Shown: positions 8,484 to 17,090, numbered from the stretch's first letter. The stretch is DNA of 64,000 bases from Candidatus Kapaibacterium sp. (GCA_025455065.1 JALONG010000001.1:1-64000); one strand, 5' to 3'. The notes: generated by a model from the sequence alone, not told the origin. Made by a program: numbers and translations.

Positions 8484-8564
8484 TTGACAATAGAATTATT
8501 GTCAAAATACTTAACAAAATTTTCATTGTCAAGTTTTTTGACAATAAATTTTTTGTCAAGTTTT
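8484..8564. promoter_or_regulatory. Array of three 22-bp inverted repeats at a 27-bp period (operator-like)
   Basis: Three sites of the form TTGACAA-N8-TTGTCAA begin at 8484, 8511 and 8538, exactly 27 bp apart; the middle one has TTAACAA as its left half. Site 1 extends to 11-bp perfect arms. The array sits directly upstream of the leftward ATPase pair (start 8467) and about 100 bp before the TspO-like gene, in the only gap between the divergent genes. The half-site contains TTGACA, so the array may also include -35 boxes on both strands. A dimeric repressor binding cooperatively is the simplest reading. Confidence 0.65.
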
Positions 8565-8660
8565 TCAAAACCCATTCCGATTATCAATCTACAAGCATTC
8601 GGCAAGTTCATCGTCCTTATCATCAATTCACCTACAACGCATCTTTTCAAGGATTTGACG

Positions 8661-9449
8661 ATGAACGCACAATCTTCTTCTTCGGCTAGCACCCTGCTCC
8701 GCCCGATACTAACGGCTCTGGCGGTGATTATCACTCTCATCACCAACACGCTTGCCGTCGTCTTACCGCTCAACAATCGTTCTACCGAAGCTATTTCCGA
8801 TAGTTTTAAGGTCTTTTTTACACCGGCAGGATATGTGTTCTCCATTTGGAGCGTGATTTACACCGGTTTACTTGCCTTTGCGGTATATTGTTTTCTCCCA
8901 AGAAACCGCACCAATCCTACCCTTACAGCCATTTTCCCTTGGTTTATGCTCAGTTGCGCGACAAATAGCGCATGGATATTTTTGTGGCATTACGGCTTTT
9001 ATCCGCTCACGATGCTGGTGATGCTGGTTTTACTGGTGTCACTCGTGATGATTTACCTCCGTGCTGACATCGGCGTACAACCGTATTCGGGTAGTAATTT
9101 TTGGTGCTTACGTTTCCCCTTCAGTGTGTATCTGGGCTGGATTTGCGTGGCTACGATTGCAAATGCAACAGCGCTTCTCTACGATATTGGCTGGAGCGGC
9201 TTTGGCGTAAGCCCGGAATTGTGGACAGCAATCATGATTGCCGTAGCTTTAGCAGTTGGTGGTTTTTTCATTGAGCTAAGGCGTGATGCGGTATTGGTGG
9301 GTGTTCTCGTGTGGGCGTTTATCGGTATTGGCGTGAAACATACAGCCGTGCCGATTGTGGGAATGAGTGCTTGGATTGCGGCTACGTGTGCGGGAGCCTT
9401 GATGCTGCGCGGGGTGTGGCTTTCGAGGAAGCAGAGGCAGACAGTCTAG
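8661..9449 (+). CDS. TspO/MBR-like tryptophan-rich membrane protein
   Basis: 262 residues from ATG 8661, preceded by AAGGA at about 7 bp. The open frame extends back to 8484 but would run through the operator array, so that start is rejected. About seven or eight membrane segments are visible, rich in Trp and Tyr, with 'FTPAGYVFSIWSVIYTGLLA', typical of the TspO-like family, and later 'FPFSVYLGWICVATIANATA'. Longer than classical TspO (about 160) because of an extra C-terminal helix set. TspO proteins bind porphyrins or sterol-like ligands in membranes; the ligand of this longer branch is not established. It is divergent from the ATPase pair. Confidence 0.7.
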   Translation: MNAQSSSSASTLLRPILTALAVIITLITNTLAVVLPLNNRSTEAISDSFKVFFTPAGYVFSIWSVIYTGLLAFAVYCFLPRNRTNPTLTAIFPWFMLSCATNSAWIFLWHYGFYPLTMLVMLVLLVSLVMIYLRADIGVQPYSGSNFWCLRFPFSVYLGWICVATIANATALLYDIGWSGFGVSPELWTAIMIAVALAVGGFFIELRRDAVLVGVLVWAFIGIGVKHTAVPIVGMSAWIAATCAGALMLRGVWLSRKQRQTV

Positions 9450-9487
9450 ACTTATACAATCCTTCAAACAGTTCCACATTTTTTGCA

Positions 9488-9853
9488 ATGCCCCACATCC
9501 TCCAAAACCACTACGTTCTCGCCGTTCACGACCTTCGTGCAAACGCAGAATTTTTTGCAAAACTCGGCTTCCGCGTTGTCAATGAACCGCCCGGATGGGT
9601 CTTTTTGCAGCGCGACAACTGTATGATTATGCTCGGCGATTGCCGCACATCCATTCCTGCCAGCGAACTCGGCGACCACAGTTATTTCGGGTATCTGCTC
9701 GTTAGTAATGCTCAAGAATACTACGATGAGGTGTGCAATAGCGGCGTTCCCATCCACCACGCTCTTGGCGATAAGCCTTGGGGAATGCGTGAATTTGGCT
9801 TACGGTCTCCTGAAGGGCATCGAGTAATGATTGGTCAGGTCTTGGAGCAGTAA
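9488..9853 (+). CDS. VOC (glyoxalase/bleomycin-resistance-like) protein
   Basis: 121 residues from ATG 9488; the frame is open further upstream but overlaps the TspO-like gene. The sequence shows a paired beta-alpha-beta-beta-beta pattern: 'HYVLAVHDLRANAEFFAKLG', 'GWVFLQRDNCMIMLGD', 'YFGYLLVSNAQEYYDEV' and a closing 'REFGLRSPEGHRVMIGQ', in which the Glu is a usual VOC metal ligand. Members include glyoxalase I, dioxygenases and drug-binding resistance proteins. The substrate cannot be told from sequence. It follows the TspO-like gene by 38 bp and may be in the same transcript. Confidence 0.8.
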   Translation: MPHILQNHYVLAVHDLRANAEFFAKLGFRVVNEPPGWVFLQRDNCMIMLGDCRTSIPASELGDHSYFGYLLVSNAQEYYDEVCNSGVPIHHALGDKPWGMREFGLRSPEGHRVMIGQVLEQ

Positions 9854-10161
9854 GCAGATTATTCGCCATGCGCTTCCATTGTCCATGCCCCCATAGCCTG
9901 CGTAAATCCTCACTATTTCACACTCACGCGGCTGACGCGCCGCATAGTTGTAGGGGCGAAAAAATTTTCGCCCTCACAGCAAATACTTTTTTTTTCACGT
10001 TCCAGAAAAAGATATTTTCCAATAAAAAATATCTTTACAATTTGTGAATTTATCAAAATTGCGTATTTTCCCGCAACATTCTACCTCTCGGAACAACAGC
10101 ACAACAAAGCCCGATTCTCCAAGCAATTTCACACTACGTTGTTTATTTTGGGATCATCGTA
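9854..10161. other. Gene-free stretch with two hairpins
   Basis: Two perfect inverted repeats are present: GGGCGAAAA-AA-TTTTCGCCC at 9954-9973, followed after about 13 bases by a run of nine T, and AAAGATATTTT/AAAATATCTTT with arms at 10008-10018 and 10026-10036. The first may end transcription of the VOC gene; the second lies about 125 bp before the next kinase gene and may be regulatory. No coding potential was seen. Confidence 0.4.
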
Positions 10162-12285
10162 ATGAGGCAATTCATCCGAATAATGCCGATGGCATTACTG
10201 TTTGGTATGGTCTGCACTTCTGTCTCTTTGGGGTTTGCATCTCAAGACCGCAGGACCAATACCGCAACAATTCAGAGCAAAAAAGTACAGACAATAACAG
10301 TACAAAGCCTAACAGCACAGCAGCTTCTGGACTCGCTACTTCGACTAAACGCCACTATTCAAGAGGACTCCCTGCAAATCGCCGACTTGCTTTCACAAGC
10401 AGGAGCGTTCAATATTGTCCGCCCCGAACTCGCCTTACTTCTTGCCCAAGAAGCTGCTTCTCGCTCCGCCAAACTCTCGAATAACCGCTTGCTGGCTGAA
10501 TCAAAACGTTTGATTGCTTTTGCGAATCAGCGGCTTGGCTTAATGTCGGTCGCTATGAAAAATTATTTGAGTGCAGTCGAACTTTTTGAACAACTACGCG
10601 ACAGTAATGGTCTGGCGTACTGCTATAACGGACTTGGCATTATTAATTTTGAGCAAAAAAGGTATGAACAAGCATTGCAGAATTACCACGATGCAGCGAT
10701 TATTTTCTCACGTCTGGGGAATATTGAGCGCCATGCTGCCACGTTGTCTAATTCTGCATATTGCTTCATCAAACAACAACGTGTAGATTCCGCAATGTAC
10801 TACAACCAACGAGCTATCGCCATCCAAAGAACATTGCAAAATGATACGGCTGCGTTTACTGTCATGAGTTTAGGAGAAATAGCACTGCTGCAAAGGGCAT
10901 ACACCGAAGCGGAAAACTATGCACTGCGGTCTTTGCAAAAAATTCAAACAGCTCCAAACAAAATTGTCGAAACACGTGCGTTTAATCTTTTGGGGCAACT
11001 ATACCTTGCTAAAGCTGAATATGCCAAATCAATATATTATTTGGAATTAGGCTTAAAAACCGCCTCCGAGACGAAATTGGCTTACCGCATTTGGGACAGT
11101 TACGAAATTCTTGCTCTTGCCGAACAAACGATGGGAAATTTTCGCAAAGCGCTTTTTTACAAAACAAAAGCCCAAGAATTCCGAGATACGTTAATCTCGG
11201 AAGAGATTTCGCTTTCGCGGGTAGTCATTGAAGCCAAGCGTGAACGCGAAGAGCGCATCCGTGAAACAACGATACTTGAAGTGAACAATCAACGACAGAG
11301 AATGTTTCTTATCATTCTTGGAGCGTTCACAATTCTCCTCGCGGCGTTAGCTCTTGCTCTTTTCAATTTATACAAACGTATCTCCCTATACAGCAAGCGC
11401 TTGGAACTCCAGCGCAATGAGACTCTGCGCCAAAAAACGATTGTCGAGCAGCAAGCGACCTCCATTCAGCAAATCAATGCCCTTCTTGAGTCACAAAATG
11501 CAGAACTGGAACACGCAAACAACGAATTATTTCAACTCAATCATAATCTTCAGGAAGCCGATGAAAAAAGAGTTCAGATGCTCAGTATCGTATCGCATGA
11601 CCTTAAATCGCCTTTGAGTTCAATATTTATGACCACTGAATTTTTATTACAAAAAGAATTTTTAGATGACGTATCAAAAGAGCTGTTGTCGAATCAGATG
11701 CGTTCAATAAGCAGAATGAATCACCTTATCAAAGAGTTGCTTGACACTGCTGCACAAGAATTGGGTAAAATGAATCTTGTGAACCATCCGTTTGATTTTT
11801 TGTCGGTGCTGGATGCCGTTGTGAATGAATTATACCCCATTATTGAGGGCAAAGGGCAAATCATCGTTGCACCCACATCACGGGAAATCACAAGACCGAT
11901 AATCATGCTCGGGGACGAAAATAAAATCTTACAAGTCGTTGAAAATCTTATTAGTAATGCAAGTAAATTTTCTCCTCTCGGCTCAACGATCACCGTTGAT
12001 GTTTCGGAAACGACCGAAACCGTGACTGTTAGCGTCAAAGACCAAGGTCCAGGGCTTACAGACAACGACAAATCAAAACTGTTCGGATTTTTTCAACGCC
12101 TTTCAGCTACGCCCACCGGCAAAGAACATTCAAGCGGCGTAGGTCTGGCAATTATTCATAAAATTGTTAAATTACACGGCGGCAACATTTGGTGTGAATC
12201 GGAGTTTGGTCACGGAGCTACGTTTTTTGTCGAAATCCCCAAACCCGCTCCGGGAGACCTTCTTGAAGAAACCGTAACAGCATAG
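10162..12285 (+). CDS. TPR-sensor hybrid: periplasmic TPR, one membrane helix, histidine kinase
   Basis: 707 residues. N-terminal signal-like segment (about 5-27), then a region of tetratricopeptide repeats (about 95-335; 'LAYCYNGLGIINFEQKRYEQ' is one), a membrane helix at about 381-403, a coiled-coil linker, a HisKA domain with 'MLSIVSHDLKSPLSS' (His about 479), and HATPase motifs 'VVENLISNASKFSP', 'DQGPGLTD' and 'SSGVGLAIIHKIVKLHGG'. This architecture is frequent in Bacteroidota, where the TPR part is thought to face the periplasm. There is no receiver domain and no regulator gene beside it, so it is an orphan kinase whose partner lies elsewhere. Confidence 0.9.
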   Translation: MRQFIRIMPMALLFGMVCTSVSLGFASQDRRTNTATIQSKKVQTITVQSLTAQQLLDSLLRLNATIQEDSLQIADLLSQAGAFNIVRPELALLLAQEAASRSAKLSNNRLLAESKRLIAFANQRLGLMSVAMKNYLSAVELFEQLRDSNGLAYCYNGLGIINFEQKRYEQALQNYHDAAIIFSRLGNIERHAATLSNSAYCFIKQQRVDSAMYYNQRAIAIQRTLQNDTAAFTVMSLGEIALLQRAYTEAENYALRSLQKIQTAPNKIVETRAFNLLGQLYLAKAEYAKSIYYLELGLKTASETKLAYRIWDSYEILALAEQTMGNFRKALFYKTKAQEFRDTLISEEISLSRVVIEAKREREERIRETTILEVNNQRQRMFLIILGAFTILLAALALALFNLYKRISLYSKRLELQRNETLRQKTIVEQQATSIQQINALLESQNAELEHANNELFQLNHNLQEADEKRVQMLSIVSHDLKSPLSSIFMTTEFLLQKEFLDDVSKELLSNQMRSISRMNHLIKELLDTAAQELGKMNLVNHPFDFLSVLDAVVNELYPIIEGKGQIIVAPTSREITRPIIMLGDENKILQVVENLISNASKFSPLGSTITVDVSETTETVTVSVKDQGPGLTDNDKSKLFGFFQRLSATPTGKEHSSGVGLAIIHKIVKLHGGNIWCESEFGHGATFFVEIPKPAPGDLLEETVTA

Positions 12286-12365
12286 CCGCCTAGAAGCATC
12301 TCGCTCCGAGTATCATCGTACATCATTCCCGCCGGAAACCACTTTACAATCTATCAAGCCAGCCA

Positions 12366-13670
12366 ATGAAACACAGGGTTTTCAACTTCCCTCAAACAAC
12401 CGCTTTCGTCATCGCCGCAATGATTGGTACAGGGGTTTTTACATCGCTCGGCTTACAAGTGAAAGCTATTCCTTCCGTGCCTGCGGTGCTGCTGTTGTGG
12501 GTGATTGGCGGTGTTGCCTCACTGACGGGTGCATTAGCATACGCTGAACTTGGTGCGGCACACCCGCGTTCCGGGGGCGAATACCACTTACTGAGTACGA
12601 TTTATACCCCAACCCTTGGCTTTATAGCAGGTGTGGCGACGCTTATTGCGGGGCTTGCCGCACCAATGGCACTTTCCTCCGTCGCTTTTGCGAAATACGC
12701 ACAAAACCTTGTTCCTCTCTTTGGTATTTCCCTTCCCGAATGGACATTCAGCATCGGCGTATTGATACTGACGACGCTTTTGCATAGCATCAATATCCGT
12801 GCGGGTTCGCTGCTGCATAGTGGTATCACCTACTTCAATGTCGGGTTGATTGTAGTGTTTATTATTTCTGCCTTTATTTCCCCTAATCCTGCACCAAATC
12901 TTACGTTTGCGGCACAAGATTGGTCATTGATTCTTTCCCCCGGGTACGCCGTAGCGTTTGTGTTTGTGAGCTATGCGTATTTGGGCTGGAACACGTCCGT
13001 GTATGTGATTGACGAAATCCATGATGTGCAAAAAACACTGCCGCGCTCGGTGTTCGCCGGAGTTGTCGTGGTTACGGTGCTGTATGTGGTCTTGAATTTT
13101 GCATTTCTTAAAGCCGCACCAATAGAAATACTTTCAGGAAAAGTTGATGTTGGCTACGTCGCCGCACAAGCAATTTTTGGTCAGCAAGGTGCGGGCATCA
13201 TGAGTGCGCTTATTGCTTTGGTGTTGCTGGCAAGCGTCAGTTCCTACACGGTCTTGGGTCCAAGAGTGTGGAACGTTATGGGGGAAGATTACTCACTCTT
13301 CCGCTCTATTGCAAAGAAAAACGCAAACCACATTCCTGTTCGCGCTTTTTGGCTGCAATGCGCCATAGCGGTCATTATTGTTCTTACGTCAAGTTTTGAA
13401 GCTATTTTGATTTACACGGGATTTTTGCTGAATGTTTTTAATATGCTTGCCGTTATCGGGGTGATTATTCTTCGCCGCAAATACCCCGCTCTGCCTCGTC
13501 CTTACAAGGTTTGGGGCTATCCCCTCACGCCGCTTATTTTCGCAGTTATCAGTTTTTGGATGGCGGCATCTGTTGTGGTGGAACGTCCGAAAGAATCGCT
13601 TGCCGTTCTCGCAACCTTTGTAGTGGGTTTTCTTCTGAATGCCCGCAAGAATGACCGCAAAATCTCATAA
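12366..13670 (+). CDS. APC-family amino-acid permease
   Basis: 434 residues with about 12 hydrophobic segments. The first contains the APC motif 'FVIAAMIGTGVFTSLG', where the unwound helix binds substrate, followed by 'VASLTGALAYAELGAAHPRS', a strong APC signature. It transports amino acids across the inner membrane, probably as a proton symporter or exchanger. The exact substrate is not evident. A threonine-synthase-like gene begins 40 bp downstream on the same strand, which suggests, but does not prove, a link to hydroxy amino-acid metabolism. Confidence 0.88.
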   Translation: MKHRVFNFPQTTAFVIAAMIGTGVFTSLGLQVKAIPSVPAVLLLWVIGGVASLTGALAYAELGAAHPRSGGEYHLLSTIYTPTLGFIAGVATLIAGLAAPMALSSVAFAKYAQNLVPLFGISLPEWTFSIGVLILTTLLHSINIRAGSLLHSGITYFNVGLIVVFIISAFISPNPAPNLTFAAQDWSLILSPGYAVAFVFVSYAYLGWNTSVYVIDEIHDVQKTLPRSVFAGVVVVTVLYVVLNFAFLKAAPIEILSGKVDVGYVAAQAIFGQQGAGIMSALIALVLLASVSSYTVLGPRVWNVMGEDYSLFRSIAKKNANHIPVRAFWLQCAIAVIIVLTSSFEAILIYTGFLLNVFNMLAVIGVIILRRKYPALPRPYKVWGYPLTPLIFAVISFWMAASVVVERPKESLAVLATFVVGFLLNARKNDRKIS

Positions 13671-13710
13671 AACCTCATTTCTCACCAGCAATATTTTTTT
13701 AGTTGGATAT

Positions 13711-14916
13711 ATGCAAATACCAAATCCGCACTCAGAAAACACCGCTTCCACCCTCACTCATCTCGAATGTAGTATGACGGGCGAACGCTACGAAGCCGAC
13801 CAAATCTGGAATCTTTCCCCAAGCGCCCAGCGCCCCCTTCTTGCCCGTTACGACCTTCCCAAAGCCGCACAAACACTCACCCGCGAGAGCCTCACGAACC
13901 GCCGCCGTGATTTATGGCGCTACGAGGAAGTTTTACCCGTGCGAAGGCGAGAAAATATCATTGCTTTGGGCGAAGGCTGGACACCACTTGTTCATGCCGA
14001 ACGGCTGGGAACGCAGATTGGATGCGCTCAGACACTCATCAAAGATGAATCCCCAAACCCAACAGGCAGCTTCAAAGCACGTGGTCAAGCCGTTGCCGTG
14101 AGCCGTGCGAAAGAACTTGGCGTAACATCGCTGGCAATTCCAAGTGCCGGTAACGCCGGAGGCGCGATGAGTGCGTACGCGGCAGCCGCAGGGATTCCGG
14201 CACACGTGTTTATGCCTGCCGATGTGCCGCTTGCTTTCCGAGCTGAGTGTAATGCCTTTGGTGCAAATCTCACGCTTGTTAATGGGTTAATCAATGATTG
14301 CGGAGCAAAAGTCCGCGAAGGCGCACAAACACACGGATGGTTTGATGTCAGTACGCTGAAAGAGCCGTACCGATTGGAAGGCAAAAAAACAATGGGCTAC
14401 GAACTCGCCGAACAACTTGATTGGACACTGCCCGATGTGATAATCTACCCCGCAGGCGGCGGCACGGGGCTGATTGGGCTTTGGAAGGCATTTCAGGAAA
14501 TGGAAGAACTGGGCTTGCTCCCACGTGGAATGAAGCGCCCGCGCATGGTGTGTGTGCAAAGTACAGGCTGTGCGCCGATTATCAAAGCCTTTCACGAAGG
14601 CAACGAACACGCACCGCTGTGGGAAGGCGCAAAAACAATTGCCGACGGGCTGCGTGTGCCGGTGGCGGTGGGTGATTTTTTGATGATTCGCGCCATCAAA
14701 GAAAGCGGCGGAACAGCGCTTGCCGTCAGTGATGAAGATATGATAACGTATTCCAACATGATTGCCCGCACAACAGGCATTTTCCCTGCTCCTGAAGGCG
14801 GAGCGTGTTTGGCGGCACAGGTGGAATTGCTTGAGCAAGGTTGGATACGACCCGATGAGAGTGTTGTACTTTTCAATACGGGAACAGGCTTAAAATATGC
14901 GCATTTGTGGGGGTAA
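13711..14916 (+). CDS. Threonine synthase-like PLP enzyme
   Basis: 401 residues from ATG 13711; an in-frame start at 13639 lies inside the permease gene and is less likely. Fold-type II PLP features: 'NPTGSFKARG' with the PLP Lys about 122, 'IPSAGNAGGAMSAYAAAAG' (phosphate/Asn element) and a Gly-rich 'IIYPAGGGTGLIGLWKA'. The N-terminus 'LECSMTGERYEADQIWNLS' resembles the degenerate zinc-ribbon start of the threonine synthase branch. It would convert O-phosphohomoserine to threonine, or act as a related threonine dehydratase/synthase homologue. No hom or thrB gene lies in the window, so pathway assignment rests on family resemblance. Confidence 0.8.
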   Translation: MQIPNPHSENTASTLTHLECSMTGERYEADQIWNLSPSAQRPLLARYDLPKAAQTLTRESLTNRRRDLWRYEEVLPVRRRENIIALGEGWTPLVHAERLGTQIGCAQTLIKDESPNPTGSFKARGQAVAVSRAKELGVTSLAIPSAGNAGGAMSAYAAAAGIPAHVFMPADVPLAFRAECNAFGANLTLVNGLINDCGAKVREGAQTHGWFDVSTLKEPYRLEGKKTMGYELAEQLDWTLPDVIIYPAGGGTGLIGLWKAFQEMEELGLLPRGMKRPRMVCVQSTGCAPIIKAFHEGNEHAPLWEGAKTIADGLRVPVAVGDFLMIRAIKESGGTALAVSDEDMITYSNMIARTTGIFPAPEGGACLAAQVELLEQGWIRPDESVVLFNTGTGLKYAHLWG

Positions 14917-14933
14917 ATTTCCGATGGTTTGCG

Positions 14934-15143
14934 TCATCGCCGATTCCTCATTGTTTCTCTAATTGCCTCAATGGGCAGATACAGCACGGAAGCAACTTGT
15001 TCCATGGGAATTCCAAGCTGAATCATAGCGACGGCACTCTCAAGTTTGCCTTCAAGTTTACCTTCCTTACGCTGCTCCTGCCCGTATTCTTGAACAGCAA
15101 GGCTCTCATGAATATCATCAAAAATTTCTCTGGTGTCTATCAT
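14934..15143 (-). CDS. Orphan C-terminal cassette duplicated from the Rpn-like gene
   Basis: 69 residues. The first 35 repeat the C-terminal part of the upstream Rpn-like protein almost exactly ('MIDTREIFDDIHESLAVQEY' and the following KLEGKLE stretch). The last 34 differ ('MIQLGIPMEQVASVLYLP' here against 'LLRLGLSVAQVADALDLP' there) yet keep the same helix-turn-helix-like spacing. The ATG corresponds to an internal Met of the parent, preceded by GAGG 8 bp upstream, so it could be translated on its own. It could equally be a silent spare tail. Confidence 0.55.
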   Translation of the reverse strand: MIDTREIFDDIHESLAVQEYGQEQRKEGKLEGKLESAVAMIQLGIPMEQVASVLYLPIEAIRETMRNRR

Positions 15144-15155
15144 GGCGCGTACCTC
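15043..15155 (-). repeat. 113-bp direct repeat, distal copy
   Basis: About 95 percent identical to 15263-15375, with start points exactly 220 bp apart. It covers the shared first half of the C-terminal cassette and the 13 bp before its ATG. The sequences beyond the repeat diverge, giving two different tail ends. Confidence 0.85.
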
Positions 15156-15996
15156 AAGCGATATGGCGATGAATACCTTCTACGACATCAAGGGGCAAGT
15201 CGAGAGCATCGGCAACTTGAGCAACAGAAAGTCCGAGACGAAGTAACTTAGGCACACCTTCGAGTTTGCCTTCAAGTTTGCCTTCTTCACGCTGCTCCTG
15301 CCCGTATTCTTGAACAGCAAGGCTCTCATGAATATCATCAAAAATTTCTCTGGTATCTATCATGGCGCGTACCTCTTGAATGGTTAAGGTTTTGTATTTG
15401 CTGACGTACAAACTTACGAATAAATCTTTGAACATCTTCTGCAAGACAAGGCTTTTTGTTTGGGAAATCCTCGCACTGAGTTTGGAAATAATCTCGTCGT
15501 CGGAAGGGCGATGTTCCGGCGTTACGGTCATTCGCATAAGCAGCATGGCAGCTTGTTCTTCGGGCGTTGTGAAGAGTTCTTCCTTTTCGGTTGCTTCGTC
15601 GAGATAGACCACGTGAATAACACCATCATCGCACAAAGATTTCCACTGCCCTGCGCCTGTGTCAATGCTGCGGGAACGCAGAAGCAGTACCATTTGAAAG
15701 CGTGTCAATTCCGGCATTTGCAAAAGCAAGAGAGAAGTTTCGCTCACAAGGCGCGTGTAAATGAGTTTGTCCGCCCAAAACTGCACTTCGCAGACAATCA
15801 CAGGCGCATCCGGTATAGCACCAGCGCCGGCTTCAGTATCGGGAAGTAAGATTCCATCGGCTCGTTGGGCTTTTTCTTTCAGTTCCACCGATTGAAAGTG
15901 GTAAGGAACATCCACCAAAGAATCCAAGTGCGCCATATGAAGCAACAATGCGGGTTGCGCCTCCAAAAGTTTGTAAAAAAGCGTATCGGTTTTCAT
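15154..15996 (-). CDS. Rpn-like (DUF2887/PD-(D/E)XK) putative transposase/nuclease family protein
   Basis: 280 residues. The N-terminal region has nuclease-fold elements: 'QRADGILLPD' with the likely catalytic Asp, then 'DAPVIVCEVQFWAD' with the E-x-Q motif, typical of Rpn/DUF2887 proteins. The tail has a charged repeat ('EEGKLEGKLEG') and a helix-turn-helix-like end ('LGLSVAQVADALDLP'). Rpn proteins of E. coli are DNA endonucleases that raise recA-independent recombination and are linked to defence in recent work; DUF2887 members are abundant in cyanobacteria. The ATG overlaps the moaA stop (ATGA), so translation is coupled to moaA. The next gene is a duplicate of its own tail. Confidence 0.75.
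   Translation of the reverse strand: MKTDTLFYKLLEAQPALLLHMAHLDSLVDVPYHFQSVELKEKAQRADGILLPDTEAGAGAIPDAPVIVCEVQFWADKLIYTRLVSETSLLLLQMPELTRFQMVLLLRSRSIDTGAGQWKSLCDDGVIHVVYLDEATEKEELFTTPEEQAAMLLMRMTVTPEHRPSDDEIISKLSARISQTKSLVLQKMFKDLFVSLYVSKYKTLTIQEVRAMIDTREIFDDIHESLAVQEYGQEQREEGKLEGKLEGVPKLLRLGLSVAQVADALDLPLDVVEGIHRHIA
15263..15375 (-). repeat. 113-bp direct repeat, copy within the Rpn-like gene
   Basis: Partner of 15043-15155. It encodes 'EVRAMIDTREIFDDIHESL' and the GKLEGKLE stretch of the full-length protein. Recombination between the copies would delete 220 bp and swap the tail of the Rpn-like protein while keeping its frame. Confidence 0.85.
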
Positions 15997-17048
15997 CCGC
16001 CAATCTCCGACATTGAATCAAACGCCGCCGAAGCGCTGTGCGTATGCCGTTCTGCCTCGAAACCATCGCGGAAGCGGTGTTGCACGGCGATGATGATTGC
16101 TTCTTTCACTGCATCATCACTCGCTCCTTCCCTTAAAAGCCGCTTCAAATCAAGCACACCGTTGTCGTACAAACAGGTTTTGAGAATGCCTTTTGCCGTG
16201 ATGCGAATACGGTTACAGGCTCCACAAAATGTTCTTGAAAACCCAGCAATAATGCCTACTTGCCCCGCGTAGCCCGGAATCCGGTAAAGTTCCGCCGTTG
16301 CTGCATGGTCATGCCTACCAAGCGCTTCAATGCTCGGAAAAGCCTCTTGCAGCGCGGAAAGGATTTTTTTGTACGTCCACACAGGCGCTACAACCTTGTG
16401 CGTACCGCCATTAAACGGCATTTCTTCGATAAACCGCATGATAAAGTTTCTGTGTTTTGTTTGTTCAGACATCGCAATAACATCATCCGAATTTTTTCCG
16501 TCCATGATAACCGCATTCACACTGAGCGGAATAGGACTTGCCGCAAGCGCTTCAAAACTGCCCCAGACCGCCCGAAACTCATTGCGCCGCGTCAGTTCAA
16601 AAAAGCGCTTCTCGTCAAAGGTGTCCATACTGAGGTTCACCGACGCAATGCCCAATTTCTCCATTTCCGGTACGTGCGGTGCAGTGAGTACGCCGTTTGT
16701 GGTGATATGCACATCCTCAATGCCGCGTGTTTGCTTGATTTCACGGAGTAATCCCATGATGCCTTTGCGGACAAACGGCTCGCCCCCTGTTACACGCACT
16801 TTGCGGATTCCTAATGCGGCACAAACCTCCACAAGCCGCACGATTTCTGCATCGGTGAGGAGTTCTTTTGTCGGCAAAAAGCGCATATCTTCGGGCATAC
16901 AGTACGCGCAGCGCAAGTTGCAACGGTCTGTTACCGCAAGGCGTAAATACGTGATTGCCCTGCCGAAGTTATCCACAAGCGTTGTGGATGCTTGATTTGT
17001 TAGGGTTTGTGCGCTAAGAACGGGTAATTGCATAATCTCTGAGTGCAT
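15993..17048 (-). CDS. moaA: GTP 3',8-cyclase MoaA
   Basis: 351 residues. The radical-SAM cluster motif is 'TDRCNLRCAYCMP' (C43, C47, C50). 'VRVTGGEPFVRKGI' is the SAM-binding glycine motif, and the second iron-sulfur cluster is 'TFCGACNRIRITAKGILKTC'. The conserved GG end is present ('MSEIGG'). It makes (8S)-3',8-cyclo-7,8-dihydro-GTP, the first step of molybdenum cofactor synthesis, in the cytoplasm. A MoeB-rhodanese fusion lies divergent 103 bp away, supporting a small molybdopterin cluster; other moa genes are not in the window. Confidence 0.96.
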   Translation of the reverse strand: MHSEIMQLPVLSAQTLTNQASTTLVDNFGRAITYLRLAVTDRCNLRCAYCMPEDMRFLPTKELLTDAEIVRLVEVCAALGIRKVRVTGGEPFVRKGIMGLLREIKQTRGIEDVHITTNGVLTAPHVPEMEKLGIASVNLSMDTFDEKRFFELTRRNEFRAVWGSFEALAASPIPLSVNAVIMDGKNSDDVIAMSEQTKHRNFIMRFIEEMPFNGGTHKVVAPVWTYKKILSALQEAFPSIEALGRHDHAATAELYRIPGYAGQVGIIAGFSRTFCGACNRIRITAKGILKTCLYDNGVLDLKRLLREGASDDAVKEAIIIAVQHRFRDGFEAERHTHSASAAFDSMSEIGG

Positions 17049-17075
17049 TATTTCTGTTGGATGATGAAAGGAAGA

Positions 17076-17090
17076 TTGCTAATATAGCAA
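17076..17090. promoter_or_regulatory. Palindrome TTGCTA-ATA-TAGCAA between moaA and the MoeB-like gene
   Basis: Perfect 6-bp arms with a 3-bp centre in the 103-bp gap between divergent molybdopterin genes. It may be a regulator site or overlap a -10 box; it is short enough to be chance. A Moco riboswitch is not evident. Confidence 0.3.

Noticed and set aside
8484-8564. Three repeats at a constant 27-bp period as a mini CRISPR array
   Set aside because: The units are inverted repeats with only 5-bp gaps between sites, no spacers of normal size and no cas genes.
8484-8660. Extended N-terminus for the TspO-like protein
   Set aside because: It would be translated from the operator array, and a good Shine-Dalgarno with ATG exists at 8661.
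14934-15375. Insertion sequence around the duplicated cassette
   Set aside because: No terminal inverted repeats, target-site duplication or transposase; the repeat is explained by local tandem duplication of coding DNA.
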